DNA of 64,000 nucleotides from Asanoa iriomotensis (GTDB lineage: Bacteria > Actinomycetota > Actinomycetes > Mycobacteriales > Micromonosporaceae). The stretch spans positions 1-64,000 of the forward strand of contig NZ_BONC01000030.1 of assembly GCF_016862515.1 (NCBI RefSeq), read 5' to 3'. Each line of letters starts with the position of its first letter. The stretch's first letter is position 1. Positions 1 to 8,873 of this stretch are shown piece after piece. A program made the translations under genes and the position numbers. The notes beneath the pieces were generated by a model, which saw only the letters and a program-made list of their open reading frames with translations, made no database searches and was not told where the DNA came from.

Positions 1-166
1 AGGGGTCGCCGCCGGCGCGCCGCGTGATGAGCATCTGGCGGTAGTCGTCCTCGCTGAGGCCGATGATGAGGTTGTTGTGCGGCAGCCACTGTTCGCGGCT
101 TGTCCACCGAGCGTCAGCGAGGCCTGACGAATTAAGGTAATGGCCTACGGCTGGGTCGCCGTAAGG
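1..166 (-). pseudogene. Possible truncated reading frame running off the left edge
   Basis: On the minus strand, a frame opens after a TGA at 167-169 and stays open to base 1. Its text looks protein-like (for example WTSREQWLPHNNLIIGLSED followed by a DYRQMLITRR segment). No ATG, GTG or TTG lies between the stop and this segment, so it may be a 5'-truncated gene or one broken by a frameshift. I do not recognise the family. The rest lies outside the window. Confidence 0.3.
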
Positions 167-279
167 TCATTCGGGCGCGGATGCACACGTTCGTCACCCA
201 GTTGGTAGCCATACTGCCGCACGTCGCTCAGAGGTGCATGGCCCGCATTGCCGGGGTCCACGTACGTAGGGAGCAGTGC

Positions 280-1215
280 ATGGACACGCCGCGTCGTACC
301 CGCACCTACCGCAGCCATCACCTCGACAGCGAGCGGTGGGACCATGTCACGCTGCGGTCGGGCGACGTCGTCATCTCGACCTCGATGAAGGCGGGTACCA
401 CCTGGATGCAACGCATCATGAGCCTGCTGGTCTTCGGCGCGGGCCCCTTGCCGGCTCCGCTGGCCGCGTTGTCTCCGTGGATCGACGCGGCCTTCCTGGG
501 CGACGTGGATGGCGTCGTGGCGAGCATCGAGGCCCAGGAGCACCAGCGGTTCCTGAAGAGCCACCTGCCGTTCGACGCACTGCCATACGACCCGGCGGTC
601 CGTTACGTGTACGTCGGCCGCGACACGCGGGACGTGTTCATGTCGGCCTTCAACCACTACAGCGCCTACACCGAGTTCACCTACTCGCTGCTGGACGCCG
701 CGGGCGGCGCGGCTGGACCGATGCCCCGTTGCCCGGCCACCGAGCGAGAGCTGTGGCCCGACTGGATGACCCGCAGCCTGTTCGATTGGGAGACGGACGG
801 CTGGCCGTTCTGGTCTCACCATCACCACGCCGCGACCTTCTGGCCGCATAGGAACCTGCCCAACCTGCTGATGGTCCACTACGCCGATCTGCTCGCCGAC
901 CTCGAGGCGCAGATGCGCCGCGTCGCCGCCTTCACCCACATCGAGGTGGCCGAGGATGCTTGGCCCGAGCTCGTGGCGGCCGCCCGGTTCGACGCCATGA
1001 AGCAGGAGGCGATCCGCAACGAGAAGTCCGTCAAGCCGCTCTTCTTCGAGGGCGGCGCCCGTCGCTTCTTCTACAAGGGCACCAACGGACGTTGGCGCGA
1101 TGTCCTCACCGAGGAAGACCTGGCCCTCTACGAGACAGCAGCCGCCCAGCTCGACCCGGGGCTGCGCGCATGGCTCGAAGCCGATTCACCGCCAACGCTT
1201 GACTCCGGCGTTTGA
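280..1215 (+). CDS. PAPS-dependent sulfotransferase
   Basis: This 311-residue protein should transfer a sulfuryl group from PAPS to a hydroxyl or amine acceptor in the cytoplasm. The 5'-phosphosulfate loop is visible near residues 29-40 (TSMKAGTTW, with the catalytic-loop Lys). The 3'-phosphate motif is RDTRDVFMSAFNHY. The C-terminal KGTNGRWRD block matches the R/K-x-G-x-x-G-x-W signature. Length fits the Sulfotransfer_1 family. I chose ATG 280 because a GGGAG sits just upstream and because the residues before it, from an ATG at 181, have no family match. The substrate is unknown. It has no co-directional neighbour, so no pathway can be inferred. Confidence 0.85.
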   Translation: MDTPRRTRTYRSHHLDSERWDHVTLRSGDVVISTSMKAGTTWMQRIMSLLVFGAGPLPAPLAALSPWIDAAFLGDVDGVVASIEAQEHQRFLKSHLPFDALPYDPAVRYVYVGRDTRDVFMSAFNHYSAYTEFTYSLLDAAGGAAGPMPRCPATERELWPDWMTRSLFDWETDGWPFWSHHHHAATFWPHRNLPNLLMVHYADLLADLEAQMRRVAAFTHIEVAEDAWPELVAAARFDAMKQEAIRNEKSVKPLFFEGGARRFFYKGTNGRWRDVLTEEDLALYETAAAQLDPGLRAWLEADSPPTLDSGV

Positions 1216-1863
1216 CGCGAGCGGCGAGGATTCGGGACGACCTCACGATGGACGTCTTGCTGCGGAGCGTGCGCCACGTTCCGCCGAGGGCTCCGGCCAC
1301 ATTCGCCTTTGTCGACGGACCACCAACGGACGCCGCAGCGGCAACGGCTCAGTCAAGACCGCTCATCCACAGGTTTGACAATTGTTCCGGCCTCGCCTTC
1401 TCCATTCGTTCGCAGACAGCGGCACTGGCTGCCGACTGGCTACGGTGATCGGTTCAGCATTCGTGCCCTGGCAGGCCGCAGCTTGGGCCTGCAAACCCCG
1501 ACTGGGCCACCCACGCCCCTCAGGTTTGAGTCCAGTCCTACCGCCATGTGCCGGTTACGGCTTGGCTCAGCCCTGGGCGTTCCAGGTTGGGAGTCGCCCA
1601 AAGCCTTGGTGTGGGGGTTCAACTCGATAACGAGCAGACGTGCTCTGAGCTGGCGTTGGGTTTGGGTTCGTATCGAGGGGCGACACGAACCGATACCCAA
1701 CCGGGGTATCGGCTTGCAAGGACGATACTGCTGCCCGACTAGCCACGCCGTCAATGCGGCACCATCGGTCTCCCGATCTTGATGTCATTTTTGTCGCCTG
1801 CCTGACCGTCGAACGAGGCGACGGTCAGGCCGACGATGACTCGCGATCGGATGGCGACGACGG
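1216..1863. other. Non-coding gap holding repeat copy 1
   Basis: This 650-base gap separates the sulfotransferase from the 3' end of the efflux operon. Its only clear structure is the stem-loop repeat at 1578-1741. A short plus-strand frame overlaps the sulfotransferase stop, but it has no ribosome binding site or family match. Confidence 0.6.
1578..1741. repeat. Dispersed stem-loop repeat, copy 1
   Basis: About 130-160 bases are shared with 5689-5850. Identity is strongest from the GTGGGGGTTCAACTCGAT block onward. The centre (1655-1701) folds into a long hairpin with 21-base arms around an AGGGG loop, 18 of 21 positions pairing. Frames through it on either strand look like shadows. It could be a small RNA, a REP-like element or a mobile-element end; the sequence does not decide. 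Confidence 0.6.
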
Positions 1864-3357
1864 TCAGTGGACGAGCAGGGGTGTCGCGTCGCCGGCTGGG
1901 CCGTTGTTGGGTTCGTCGGCTCTGCCGGTGCCGTCTGGTTGGGGTACGCGTACCAGAGTGATGGCGAGGAACGCGGCGACGACGAGGAAGCCGACGGCCC
2001 ACCAGACTGCGGTGGCGTACCCGTGCACGATCGCCTGGTTGGTGGTGCCGGCGTGGTCGGCGAGCCACGCCGCCGTGGCGCCGGCCGCGACCGTGTTGAG
2101 CAGCGCGGTGCCGATGGAGGCACCGATCTGTTGCGACGTGTTGATGATCGCGGAGGCGATGCCGGCTTCGTGTGCGCGCAGCCCGTGGGTGGCCAGGCTC
2201 ATCGCGGGCAGGAACGCCGTACCGGTACCGAGGCCGAGCAGGACCTGGCTGGGCAGGATCAGCGCCAGGTAGGAACTATCCACCGTCAGCTGGGTCAGCA
2301 ACAGCAGGCCGATCGCCGCGGTCAGAAAGCTCCCGGCGAGGAGGACTCCGGGCCGGACGCGGTGGCTGAGCCGGGCGCCGATCAGGGTCGGGCCGAGGAT
2401 CATCGCGATGATGAGTGGCAGGAAGCCGAGGCCGGTGCGGACCGGTGACCAGGCCTGGACGACCTGCAGGTAGTAGGTCAGGAAGAGGAAGAGGCCGAAC
2501 ATGCCGACCATGGAGAGCCCGATCGAGGCGTAGACGCCGCCTCGGGTGCGGTCGGTCACCACGCGCAGCGGCAGCAGCGGGTTTGGCACTCTCGCCTCGA
2601 CCAGCACGAAAGCGAGCAGCAGGACGGCGGACGCGAGGAACGAGCCGAGCGTCCAGCCGGCACTCCAGCCGTCCGACTCGGCCCGGGTGAAGCCGTAGAC
2701 GAGCGCGACGAGACCGGCGGTCGCGACTGCGGCACCGGGGATGTCCAGGCGCTGGCGCCGGCGTGCCCCCGATGTGTCGTGGATCGTGGGTATGGCACCG
2801 ATCGCGGCGACGAGAGCGAACGGGACGTTGATGAACAGCGCCCAGCGCCAGTCCAGATATTCGGTGAGGACACCGCCGAGGATCAGTCCGACGCCACCAC
2901 CCGCGGCGGCGATCGCTCCGAAGACGGCGTACGCTCGGGCACGCTCCTTCGCTTCGGTGAAGGTCACCGAGAGCAGCGCCAACGCGGCCGGGGCGAGGAG
3001 CGCGGCGAAGGCACCCTGCAGGGCGCGGGCGGCCAGCAGCGTGCCGGTGTCGCCCGCGACGCCGCCGACGGCCGAGGCGACGGCGAAGCCCACCAGCCCG
3101 ATCAGGAAGATCCGTTTGCGGCCGGCGATGTCCGCGAGCCGGCCGCCGAAGAGCAGGAGGCCGCCGAACGCGAGGGTGTAGCCGGTGATCACCCACTGCC
3201 TGTTGCCGTCGGAGAAGCCGAGATCGTGCTGGGCCGAGGGCAGCGCGATGTTCACCACCGTCGCGTCCAGGGCGACCATCAGCTGCGCCAGGGATATGAA
3301 GACCAGAGCCGTCCAACGGCGGGGATTGGCGGGTGCGGGGTCGGACGTGAGTCGCAT
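1864..3357 (-). CDS. MFS drug efflux transporter, DHA2 (EmrB/QacA) type
   Basis: This 497-residue membrane protein is likely a proton-coupled drug exporter with about 14 transmembrane segments. The N-terminus carries the DHA2 motif LDATVVNIALPSA in helix 1, then WVITGYTLAFGGLLLFGGRLAD (motif A region, with GRK after it) and a Gly-rich helix 5 (GGGVGLILGGVLTEY). It is the last gene of a three-gene minus-strand operon (4191 to 1864), divergent from a TetR gene. That layout suggests a ligand-induced pump whose substrate also binds the TetR protein. ATG at 3357 is 28 bases after the previous stop. Confidence 0.9.
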   Translation of the reverse strand: MRLTSDPAPANPRRWTALVFISLAQLMVALDATVVNIALPSAQHDLGFSDGNRQWVITGYTLAFGGLLLFGGRLADIAGRKRIFLIGLVGFAVASAVGGVAGDTGTLLAARALQGAFAALLAPAALALLSVTFTEAKERARAYAVFGAIAAAGGGVGLILGGVLTEYLDWRWALFINVPFALVAAIGAIPTIHDTSGARRRQRLDIPGAAVATAGLVALVYGFTRAESDGWSAGWTLGSFLASAVLLLAFVLVEARVPNPLLPLRVVTDRTRGGVYASIGLSMVGMFGLFLFLTYYLQVVQAWSPVRTGLGFLPLIIAMILGPTLIGARLSHRVRPGVLLAGSFLTAAIGLLLLTQLTVDSSYLALILPSQVLLGLGTGTAFLPAMSLATHGLRAHEAGIASAIINTSQQIGASIGTALLNTVAAGATAAWLADHAGTTNQAIVHGYATAVWWAVGFLVVAAFLAITLVRVPQPDGTGRADEPNNGPAGDATPLLVH

Positions 3358-3385
3358 GTGGACCTGTTCTGTTCGAGGGGTGGTG

Positions 3386-3763
3386 TCAGAGGCTGATGAC
3401 GATGCCGATGCGGCGGTCGCGTCGGCGCAGGAGCAGATCGGCGGCGAACACCAATCGGGAGATCGGGAAGCGGCGGGACATCAGGCGGCGTACCCGGGCC
3501 GTCCCGTCGCGGTCCAGCAGCCGGGCCTGGCCGCGCACCGTCGGTGCGCCCCCGGCGACCCGCCCGCTCATGTCGCACGGCGTGACGGTCACCGTCGCGT
3601 TGTTGCGGATCCGCTTGACCTTCCCGCTGGTGCGCTCGGTGAGCACGAACAGCTCGCCGGCATCCGCGACGACCCCGACCGGCGTGAGGACCGGTCGGCC
3701 GTCCCGGCGGTACGTGGTAACGCTGGCGTACCGGGCGCGGGCGATCGAGGCGGGCACACTCAT
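3386..3763 (-). CDS. PPOX-class F420/FMN-dependent oxidoreductase
   Basis: This 125-residue protein resembles the pyridoxamine-phosphate-oxidase-like split-barrel family, whose actinobacterial members often use F420. The pattern YASVTTYRRDGRPVLTPVGV followed by GELFVLTERTSGKVKRIRNN matches the usual strand and flavin-phosphate-binding region, and VTVTPCD follows. Its start overlaps the upstream gene's stop by four bases (ATGA), which implies translational coupling. In this operon it may modify or detoxify the efflux pump's substrate; that is inference. The cofactor cannot be decided from the sequence alone. Confidence 0.75.
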   Translation of the reverse strand: MSVPASIARARYASVTTYRRDGRPVLTPVGVVADAGELFVLTERTSGKVKRIRNNATVTVTPCDMSGRVAGGAPTVRGQARLLDRDGTARVRRLMSRRFPISRLVFAADLLLRRRDRRIGIVISL

Positions 3764-4191
3764 GCCGGCCTCCCGGCGTTTCGGCGGTCCAGCCAGAGGG
3801 CGCCCGCGACGGCCGCGGCACCGAGTGCCTCCCAGCCCGCCGCGTGGAGAAATGCCCTCGGCGCGCGACCGGTGACCGCGAGCCCGGCAAGGCCGGCGGC
3901 CATCAGTGCCCTACGAGCGATCACGAAGGCGGGAAAGCCGGGCCACCCTCGCGCCGCACCGAGCAGGTAGGCCGCGCCCTCGCCGATCGCGGCGAAGGAG
4001 CTGCTGCCCAGGACGGCGGGCGTGTGGTCACCCGGCCCTCGCTCGGTCGGGCGTTCGAACCCGGACAGGCGTAGTTGGCGGTCGGGACTGACCACGCCAA
4101 GGATCCCGAGGGCGGCGCCGGCCGCGCCCAGGGTGGTCAGCGTCCAGAAGGCGGCGTCTCGCGGCGGCCCCAAAAACGGTAGTGTCATCAC
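3760..4191 (-). CDS. Small membrane protein of the efflux operon, unknown function
   Basis: This 143-residue protein has about four hydrophobic stretches (near residues 15-33, 65-80, 90-105 and 115-133), each rich in Ala, Gly and Leu, so it is probably an integral membrane protein. I do not recognise the family. It is the first gene of the TetR-controlled operon, followed with a four-base overlap by the PPOX-like oxidoreductase and then by the DHA2 pump. Two start codons are adjacent (4191 and 4188). The promoter and operator lie just upstream, in the 56-base gap to the TetR gene. Confidence 0.65.
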   Translation of the reverse strand: MMTLPFLGPPRDAAFWTLTTLGAAGAALGILGVVSPDRQLRLSGFERPTERGPGDHTPAVLGSSSFAAIGEGAAYLLGAARGWPGFPAFVIARRALMAAGLAGLAVTGRAPRAFLHAAGWEALGAAAVAGALWLDRRNAGRPA

Positions 4192-4210
4192 CGTTTTGAC
4201 GATAGCGCTA

Positions 4211-4233
4211 AAGTGGTGGTGTCGCCACCACTT
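4211..4233. promoter_or_regulatory. Palindromic operator for the divergent TetR regulator
   Basis: A perfect inverted repeat, AAGTGGTGG-N5-CCACCACTT, sits in the 56-base space between the TetR gene and the divergent efflux operon. Size and position are those of a TetR-dimer operator that would repress both promoters. Confidence 0.75.
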
Positions 4234-4247
4234 CGATCGGAGGTCCG

Positions 4248-4802
4248 ATGACGCGGGCTCCCCGCCGGGACCAGCTCCGCAACCGGCAACGGTTGATCAC
4301 GGCCGCCCGCGAGGCGTTCACCGAGCAAGGCCCGGACATCGCCTTGGAGGAGATCGCGCGCCGGGCCGGCGTGGGGACCACCACGCTCTACCGGCACTTT
4401 CCCGAGAAGGAGGGGCTGATCGAGGCGGTCCTCGACGACCTCACCGCCGCGGTGAAGGACAGCGCGGCCCGGGCCATGGAGGGCACCGACCCGGTCAGCG
4501 CCTTCCGAGCGGTGTTCACGCAGAGCTGCGACATGTCGGAACAGGAAACGGCGACCTTCGCCCAACTGGCCGGCGCCGGCCACCGCGCCGATCAACACGC
4601 CCAGCGTCTGATCACCTCCGTGGTCGGCCCGGCCACGGACCGGCTGAGAACCGCCGGTCGGCTACGTGCCGGCATCACCGCCGAGGACATCGCCTCCTTC
4701 GTACGCATGACCCTCACCGCGGACAGCGACGACGCCCGCGAAAAGGCGATCCACGTCATGCTCGACGGCCTCGTCACCCCCGAAGGCGCGGCGGTGCCGT
4801 GA
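4248..4802 (+). CDS. TetR/AcrR-family repressor
   Basis: This 184-residue regulator has an N-terminal helix-turn-helix (residues about 12-58: LITAAREAFTEQGPDIALEE, then RRAGVGTTTLYRHFPEKEGL), the TetR DNA-binding signature. The C-terminal all-helical part should bind a ligand. A GGAGG lies five bases before the ATG. It is divergent from the efflux operon and has the 23-base palindrome directly upstream, so it most likely represses itself and the pump and is released by the pump's substrate. Confidence 0.88.
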   Translation: MTRAPRRDQLRNRQRLITAAREAFTEQGPDIALEEIARRAGVGTTTLYRHFPEKEGLIEAVLDDLTAAVKDSAARAMEGTDPVSAFRAVFTQSCDMSEQETATFAQLAGAGHRADQHAQRLITSVVGPATDRLRTAGRLRAGITAEDIASFVRMTLTADSDDAREKAIHVMLDGLVTPEGAAVP

Positions 4803-4872
4803 CAGAGCGGGTGAAGACGTTCAGGCGGGTGTGTGTACGGCGGCGAGGTAGGCGAGTGCCTCGGCGCCGCGG

Positions 4873-5010
4873 CTACCGCGTTCCGGCGTACCGACCAGCA
4901 GTAGCCTCTCGCAGGTTGGCGACGAGAGCCTGGATCTCCGGGTCGTCGGGGAACAGCCCGGCGTTGAGGCGCAGGGCGCGGACCTGCTTGTAGAGATCGC
5001 TCAGCTCGGG
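4873..5010 (-). pseudogene. Possible C-terminal gene remnant
   Basis: A minus-strand frame overlapping the 3' end of the SnoaL-like gene ends in about 43 protein-like residues (LSDLYKQVRALRLNAG, then FPDDPEIQALVANLREA). No start codon or ribosome site belongs to it, and upstream the frame is only a shadow of the SnoaL-like gene. It may be the tail of a deleted gene. I do not recognise the family. Confidence 0.25.
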
Positions 5011-5426
5011 GCCAGCCCCAGCTGACGCTGGAAATCCAGCTCGTCGAAGTAGAGATGATGCTCCGTGATCTTCCCGTTCTTCACGGTCGCGATGTCGGCG
5101 CCACGGATTTTGACGTGCTTCCCGGTCGGTTCCATGGTCGCGCCCGTCGGCCCCCGCACCGACCCGGTGTTCGTGCCAACGAAGAAACCCTCGTCGACCG
5201 CCTTGTCGCCCGACTCGACCTTGCTGGTCGATTCCCAACTGCCGTCCGGGAAACCATCGATGAACTGACGCCAGTAATCCCCGATCTGCTGGCGTCCCTT
5301 GACCTCGCCCGCGTCCGGAGTCATCACGACCGCATCGTCCGCGTACAAAGCCGCTGTCGCGTCCACATCATGAGCTTCCATGGCCGCAACGGTCATCCGG
5401 TCCAGTAGTTCGCGCGCCTCTCCCAT
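5001..5426 (-). CDS. SnoaL-like / NTF2-fold protein
   Basis: This 141-residue protein fits the SnoaL-like (SgcJ/EcaC) family of cone-shaped alpha+beta barrels. Visible family features are DVDATAALYADDAVVMTPDAG, the GRQQIGDYWRQFIDGFPDG segment, and late strands ending ITEHHLYFDELDFQRQLG. Members bind small hydrophobic ligands or act as isomerases or cyclases; which applies here is unknown. The start at 5426 was chosen because AAAGGGGGTG lies just before it, while upstream residues up to 5519 do not look coding. No operon partner is visible. Confidence 0.75.
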   Translation of the reverse strand: MGEARELLDRMTVAAMEAHDVDATAALYADDAVVMTPDAGEVKGRQQIGDYWRQFIDGFPDGSWESTSKVESGDKAVDEGFFVGTNTGSVRGPTGATMEPTGKHVKIRGADIATVKNGKITEHHLYFDELDFQRQLGLAPS

Positions 5427-5688
5427 GTTGCCACCCCCTTTCCTGCTGGTTATCCCCCGATTCGGGCGCCAACCATCGCCGCGGCCCGAAATACCGGAGC
5501 GGGCGACGAAGGCCGCCAACCTTGGTTGACAAGTAGCTCAATCAGGCCAGCCGCGGTAATGATCGGCACGACCGCTGGACCGGAAGCAGAAGCGGCGCCC
5601 AGTGGTGCTGCGCGGCGTCGCGATCGCGCGCCGGCAAGCGCAGGGCAGGTGGTCCTCCACCGGTTCCGGCCTCCTTCGGCGGTCTGCA

Positions 5689-5850
5689 CGTTCAAGGCTC
5701 GGAGCCGGCTTCGAGCCGAGGCGTGGGGGTTCAACTCGATGACGAGGAGGTGCTCTGAGCTGCGTTGGGTTTGGGTTCGTATCGAGGGGCGACACGAACC
5801 CATACCCAACGTGGGTGTCAGCTAGCAGGGACGATTCCACTTCCCGACCA
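5689..5850. repeat. Dispersed stem-loop repeat, copy 2
   Basis: Second copy of the element at 1578-1741. The hairpin spans 5764-5810 (again 47 bases, 21-base arms, AGGGG loop) with 19 of 21 positions pairing. The outer arm bases and the loop are conserved between copies while the flanks diverge, which suggests selection on structure or recent mobility. Confidence 0.6.
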
Positions 5851-5960
5851 CGCTGTTCCAGGACTCCGGATCCCCCGGACCTCAAGATCCGTGGGTCAAG
5901 TGCCCAAGATCAGGGGCAACTCCACCACGGTAATCAGGTTTGACACCCGACAGGGCGAGG

Positions 5961-6006
5961 GCCTGGCCAGCCAGGCTCAGGCGAACCTGAGCGTGGCTGG
6001 CCAGGC
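5961..6006 (-). terminator. Hairpin terminator after the subtilase gene
   Basis: A 12-base perfect stem (GCCTGGCCAGCC / GGCTGGCCAGGC) with an inner CTCAGG/CCTGAG stem lies about 30 bases past the stop of the 6037-8535 gene. There is no T-run, as is common in actinomycetes. Confidence 0.65.
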
Positions 6007-6036
6007 TACCTGCGGCTGGACGCCGCCGGGCCCTGC

Positions 6037-8535
6037 CTAGGGCAGCGCCCGCTCGACGGTCAGCGTCATGTCGCCGTGCCGGTAGGACACCCTGAACAGG
6101 TGGCGGCCCGCGTTCAGGACCCGCCGTTCCGGCAGGGAATGGAAGTTGCCCTTGATCGAGTCGCCACTCATGATCGTCAGGACCGTGCCCGGAGTGAGGC
6201 GCGCGCGGACGTCCAGGTCGAGTTTGCCGCTCAGCACCAGGTCACCCGCGGCCCGGACGCTCGTGTAGTCGTGGTCGCCGGAGATGGTGATGGCGAGGCG
6301 ACCCGCTCGGCCGACGGTCACGTCGCCGCCGACCCTCAGGACGTTGCCGGGCGCGACGTCGGTGAGGGTGAGGGATGCCGCGGACGCCGCTTCCTCGGAT
6401 GACAGACCAGGCTCCAGCACGCCATTGTCGACGTTGATGCTGCCTGCCACGAAACCGGTGCCGCCGAGCGTGCCGCCGCTGACGTCGATCGAGCTTGCGT
6501 GCGAGCCGGTGATCGCAAGCTTTCCGCCTTCAACCGTCGTGCCGCCCTCGTACGTGTCGGCGCCCGTCATGACCAGCGTCCCCGAGCCTTGCTTGGTCAG
6601 CGAAGCCGTGTAGAGGTTGTTGTCGATCTTGTCCTGAATGTAGGCCGCGCGCGCGTCCATCCATTGCTTGCGCCACTTGACGGCGTCCTCATGGGTGATC
6701 TTGTCGTACAACTCGGGATGGCCGTCAGTAATGGCTTGGACGTACGGATCAGCCAAAATGCCCTGCAGCATGAAGGCCTGTTCGTCGAGCGTGCCGTCCG
6801 GGTTCAGCACGTTGGGGCTGAATTCACCGGCGTACGCAACGCCTTGCTCCTTGTAGCGCGCCAGCCACTGCAGATCTTGCCGTTCCCGTTCCTTGATCGC
6901 GATCTGGCTGATGTCGTTGGACCAGACGTCCAAGGGCGCTTTATCCATGTTGTACGTCATGGGGCTCAGGAGCTGGCCCGGGCCGTACATGCCCTTGGCC
7001 AGGTCGGGAATCCCCCAGCCCCAGCGGTCGTCCGGAAGACCGTCGGGAGCGGTCCAGGCGATGGATGCCCCGGAGGGGGACGTTTGCCCGGTGCCGAGGA
7101 ATCTCACGCCGTCGGACATCTTGTTGTTCGCCGTGGTGAACATCAGCTCGCGCACCTGGATGGCGTCCATGTTCGGGTAGCGAGAGAGCAGCACACCCAT
7201 CACCGCTGTCGCGACGGGCGTCGCCGGTGACGTGCCGCTCGAGTTCGAATAGTTGGTGTCACCGGCGCTGCTCGTGGTCCGCACGCTGTTCGAAGGAGTC
7301 GACACGGTCCACCATTTGGCGAGCCCCGCCTCGTTGAACCCGAACTGCTTCGTGTATTCGGGATTGGTCGCGGTGGGCGGTTGCACCCCGCCGACGGCTA
7401 CCCACTGCTTTTCCGCCGCGGGATTGAAGAGGGGGTACGCCGGGCGAAAATACGGGTTGCTCCAGTCGTTGTTGCCGGACGACCGTACGTTGACGGTGCC
7501 GCTGTCCTTGATGGCTTCCCAGATGGCGTCCATGAAGGAACGTCCGGGGTGGTTCGGATTGTACTGGATGCCGCCTTCCGAATAGCTCTTCAGGAACAAG
7601 AAATACTGGTACTCCAGATCCTTCAGGAACTCGTTGGGGACAATCGTCGCCATTGCCGTGGGGCTGGCGCTGTCCTTGCCAGGCAGTTGGTAGGCGTTGG
7701 CGAGGTTGCCGTTGACACCGAGATCTTTTCCGAGGCCGTCAAAGCGGGCCCTGTCAAGGGTCTGGACAAAAGAGCCCCAACTGCTGTTGATGACCCGGGC
7801 GCCCGCGTCGACCAGGGCCTTGTTGGCGGTGTACCAGTAGACGTAGTCGTGGAAGGGACCGTGCGACTGGGTATCGGAACCGCCGGTCTTGGCAACGTAC
7901 ATCGTCGATCCGAAGGCGATGCCGTGCTGGTCTTTACCGTCCCGAATGCCGGAGGTGACCCCAAGCATCCCGGTCCCGTGCCCGTAGTCACTTGTCCGCG
8001 CCTGATCACCGGCCACAGTGAACGGCTCGCCCGCGGTGAACGGGTTCCCCGGGGTTGCCGTGTTCCGGTACCCGAAGCCGGAGGTGCCGTAGACGCCCTC
8101 CGCTCTGACCGGAACGATCAGCCCGGTCTGAAATCCTTCGTGTGTAGTCCGGTAGCCCGAGTCCATCATGCCCAGCGCGACGCCCTGCCCGAAGTAGCCC
8201 AGGGCGTAGGCGGTGGACGCGTTTACCGCGACGAGCTGCCACGGGGAGTCGATCGCGGTGCCGGGGTTAGCAGGATTATGTCCGGTGTAATAACCGTATT
8301 CCGGCGTTTCCCAACTGGCTTTGGCGGCATCCAGCTCGCCTGGGCTCCTGGCGACAAAGCCGGGGTCTCCCGGGTACGTCGGCGGGCCGCCTGCATTGCC
8401 AGACGTCAACGTTGGACCGGTCTTGGACGTTGCCGAGGCGAACCCGGCCGGAAACAACGCGACGCCTGCTCCGGCAGCTACGGCGCCTCCCAGTCGCCGC
8501 AGGAACTGCCGCCGACTCGTGAACCTCATGCTCAT
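6037..8535 (-). CDS. Tat-exported subtilisin-like (S8) protease with C-terminal autotransporter-type beta repeat
   Basis: This 832-residue secreted protease starts at ATG 8535, behind a GGAG and followed by a twin-arginine signal (SRRQFLRRLGG, then a hydrophobic stretch ending FASA). The S8 triad is visible: Asp in MMDSG (about residue 123), His in DYGHGTGMLG (about 186) and Ser in SSGTSPATPVA (about 433). From about residue 640 comes a passenger-associated beta-strand repeat (GSGTLVMTGADTYEGGTTV, then GGKLAITG). It is followed by a beta-helix-like tail ending RHGDMTLTVERALP. Such repeats are typical of Gram-negative autotransporters, but no outer-membrane barrel follows here. The gene looks somewhat richer in A and T than its surroundings, a hint of transfer. 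Target unknown. Confidence 0.85.
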   Translation of the reverse strand: MSMRFTSRRQFLRRLGGAVAAGAGVALFPAGFASATSKTGPTLTSGNAGGPPTYPGDPGFVARSPGELDAAKASWETPEYGYYTGHNPANPGTAIDSPWQLVAVNASTAYALGYFGQGVALGMMDSGYRTTHEGFQTGLIVPVRAEGVYGTSGFGYRNTATPGNPFTAGEPFTVAGDQARTSDYGHGTGMLGVTSGIRDGKDQHGIAFGSTMYVAKTGGSDTQSHGPFHDYVYWYTANKALVDAGARVINSSWGSFVQTLDRARFDGLGKDLGVNGNLANAYQLPGKDSASPTAMATIVPNEFLKDLEYQYFLFLKSYSEGGIQYNPNHPGRSFMDAIWEAIKDSGTVNVRSSGNNDWSNPYFRPAYPLFNPAAEKQWVAVGGVQPPTATNPEYTKQFGFNEAGLAKWWTVSTPSNSVRTTSSAGDTNYSNSSGTSPATPVATAVMGVLLSRYPNMDAIQVRELMFTTANNKMSDGVRFLGTGQTSPSGASIAWTAPDGLPDDRWGWGIPDLAKGMYGPGQLLSPMTYNMDKAPLDVWSNDISQIAIKERERQDLQWLARYKEQGVAYAGEFSPNVLNPDGTLDEQAFMLQGILADPYVQAITDGHPELYDKITHEDAVKWRKQWMDARAAYIQDKIDNNLYTASLTKQGSGTLVMTGADTYEGGTTVEGGKLAITGSHASSIDVSGGTLGGTGFVAGSINVDNGVLEPGLSSEEAASAASLTLTDVAPGNVLRVGGDVTVGRAGRLAITISGDHDYTSVRAAGDLVLSGKLDLDVRARLTPGTVLTIMSGDSIKGNFHSLPERRVLNAGRHLFRVSYRHGDMTLTVERALP

Positions 8536-8873
8536 TCCGGCTCCTTCCCGAGGGGTCGATATCGCTAACGGACCGGGGCGACCTGATCCGCCCCAGCCCC
8601 ATGATTTACACGCGCTGGCCGAGTCAAAATGATGGGCCGTTACGCCGCTTCCAATAACGGCGCCCGACCCCATTCGCCCGGATCAAAGGGGTGGATAGGG
8701 ACAAGAGACTCGCACGGAGAGCAACCCTCAGACGTGAAGACCGTCACCGAACGACCCAGCTGCACGGGCTCGCTCCGTCGGGCGCGGCGAGGCCGACCTC
8801 CAGTCCACTGAGGGCGCGTGCGTCGCTTGGCGGCCGGGAGGTGATCTCATCCAGCGCACGGCCATCCTGGTCG
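8536..8873. other. Gap between two minus-strand genes
   Basis: About 340 bases lie upstream of the subtilase and downstream of the MauE-like gene. They should hold the subtilase promoter, but I cannot assign -35 and -10 boxes. No credible gene seen. Confidence 0.5.

Larger units (their letters stand above)
5427..6036. other. Non-coding gap holding repeat copy 2 and a terminator
   Basis: This stretch between the SnoaL-like gene start and the subtilase stop contains the second stem-loop repeat (5689-5850) and a hairpin terminator (5961-6006). I see no gene in it. Confidence 0.6.

Noticed and set aside
1212-1448. A 78-codon plus-strand frame overlapping the sulfotransferase stop
   Set aside because: TTG start without ribosome site and no recognisable domain; coupling alone is not enough.
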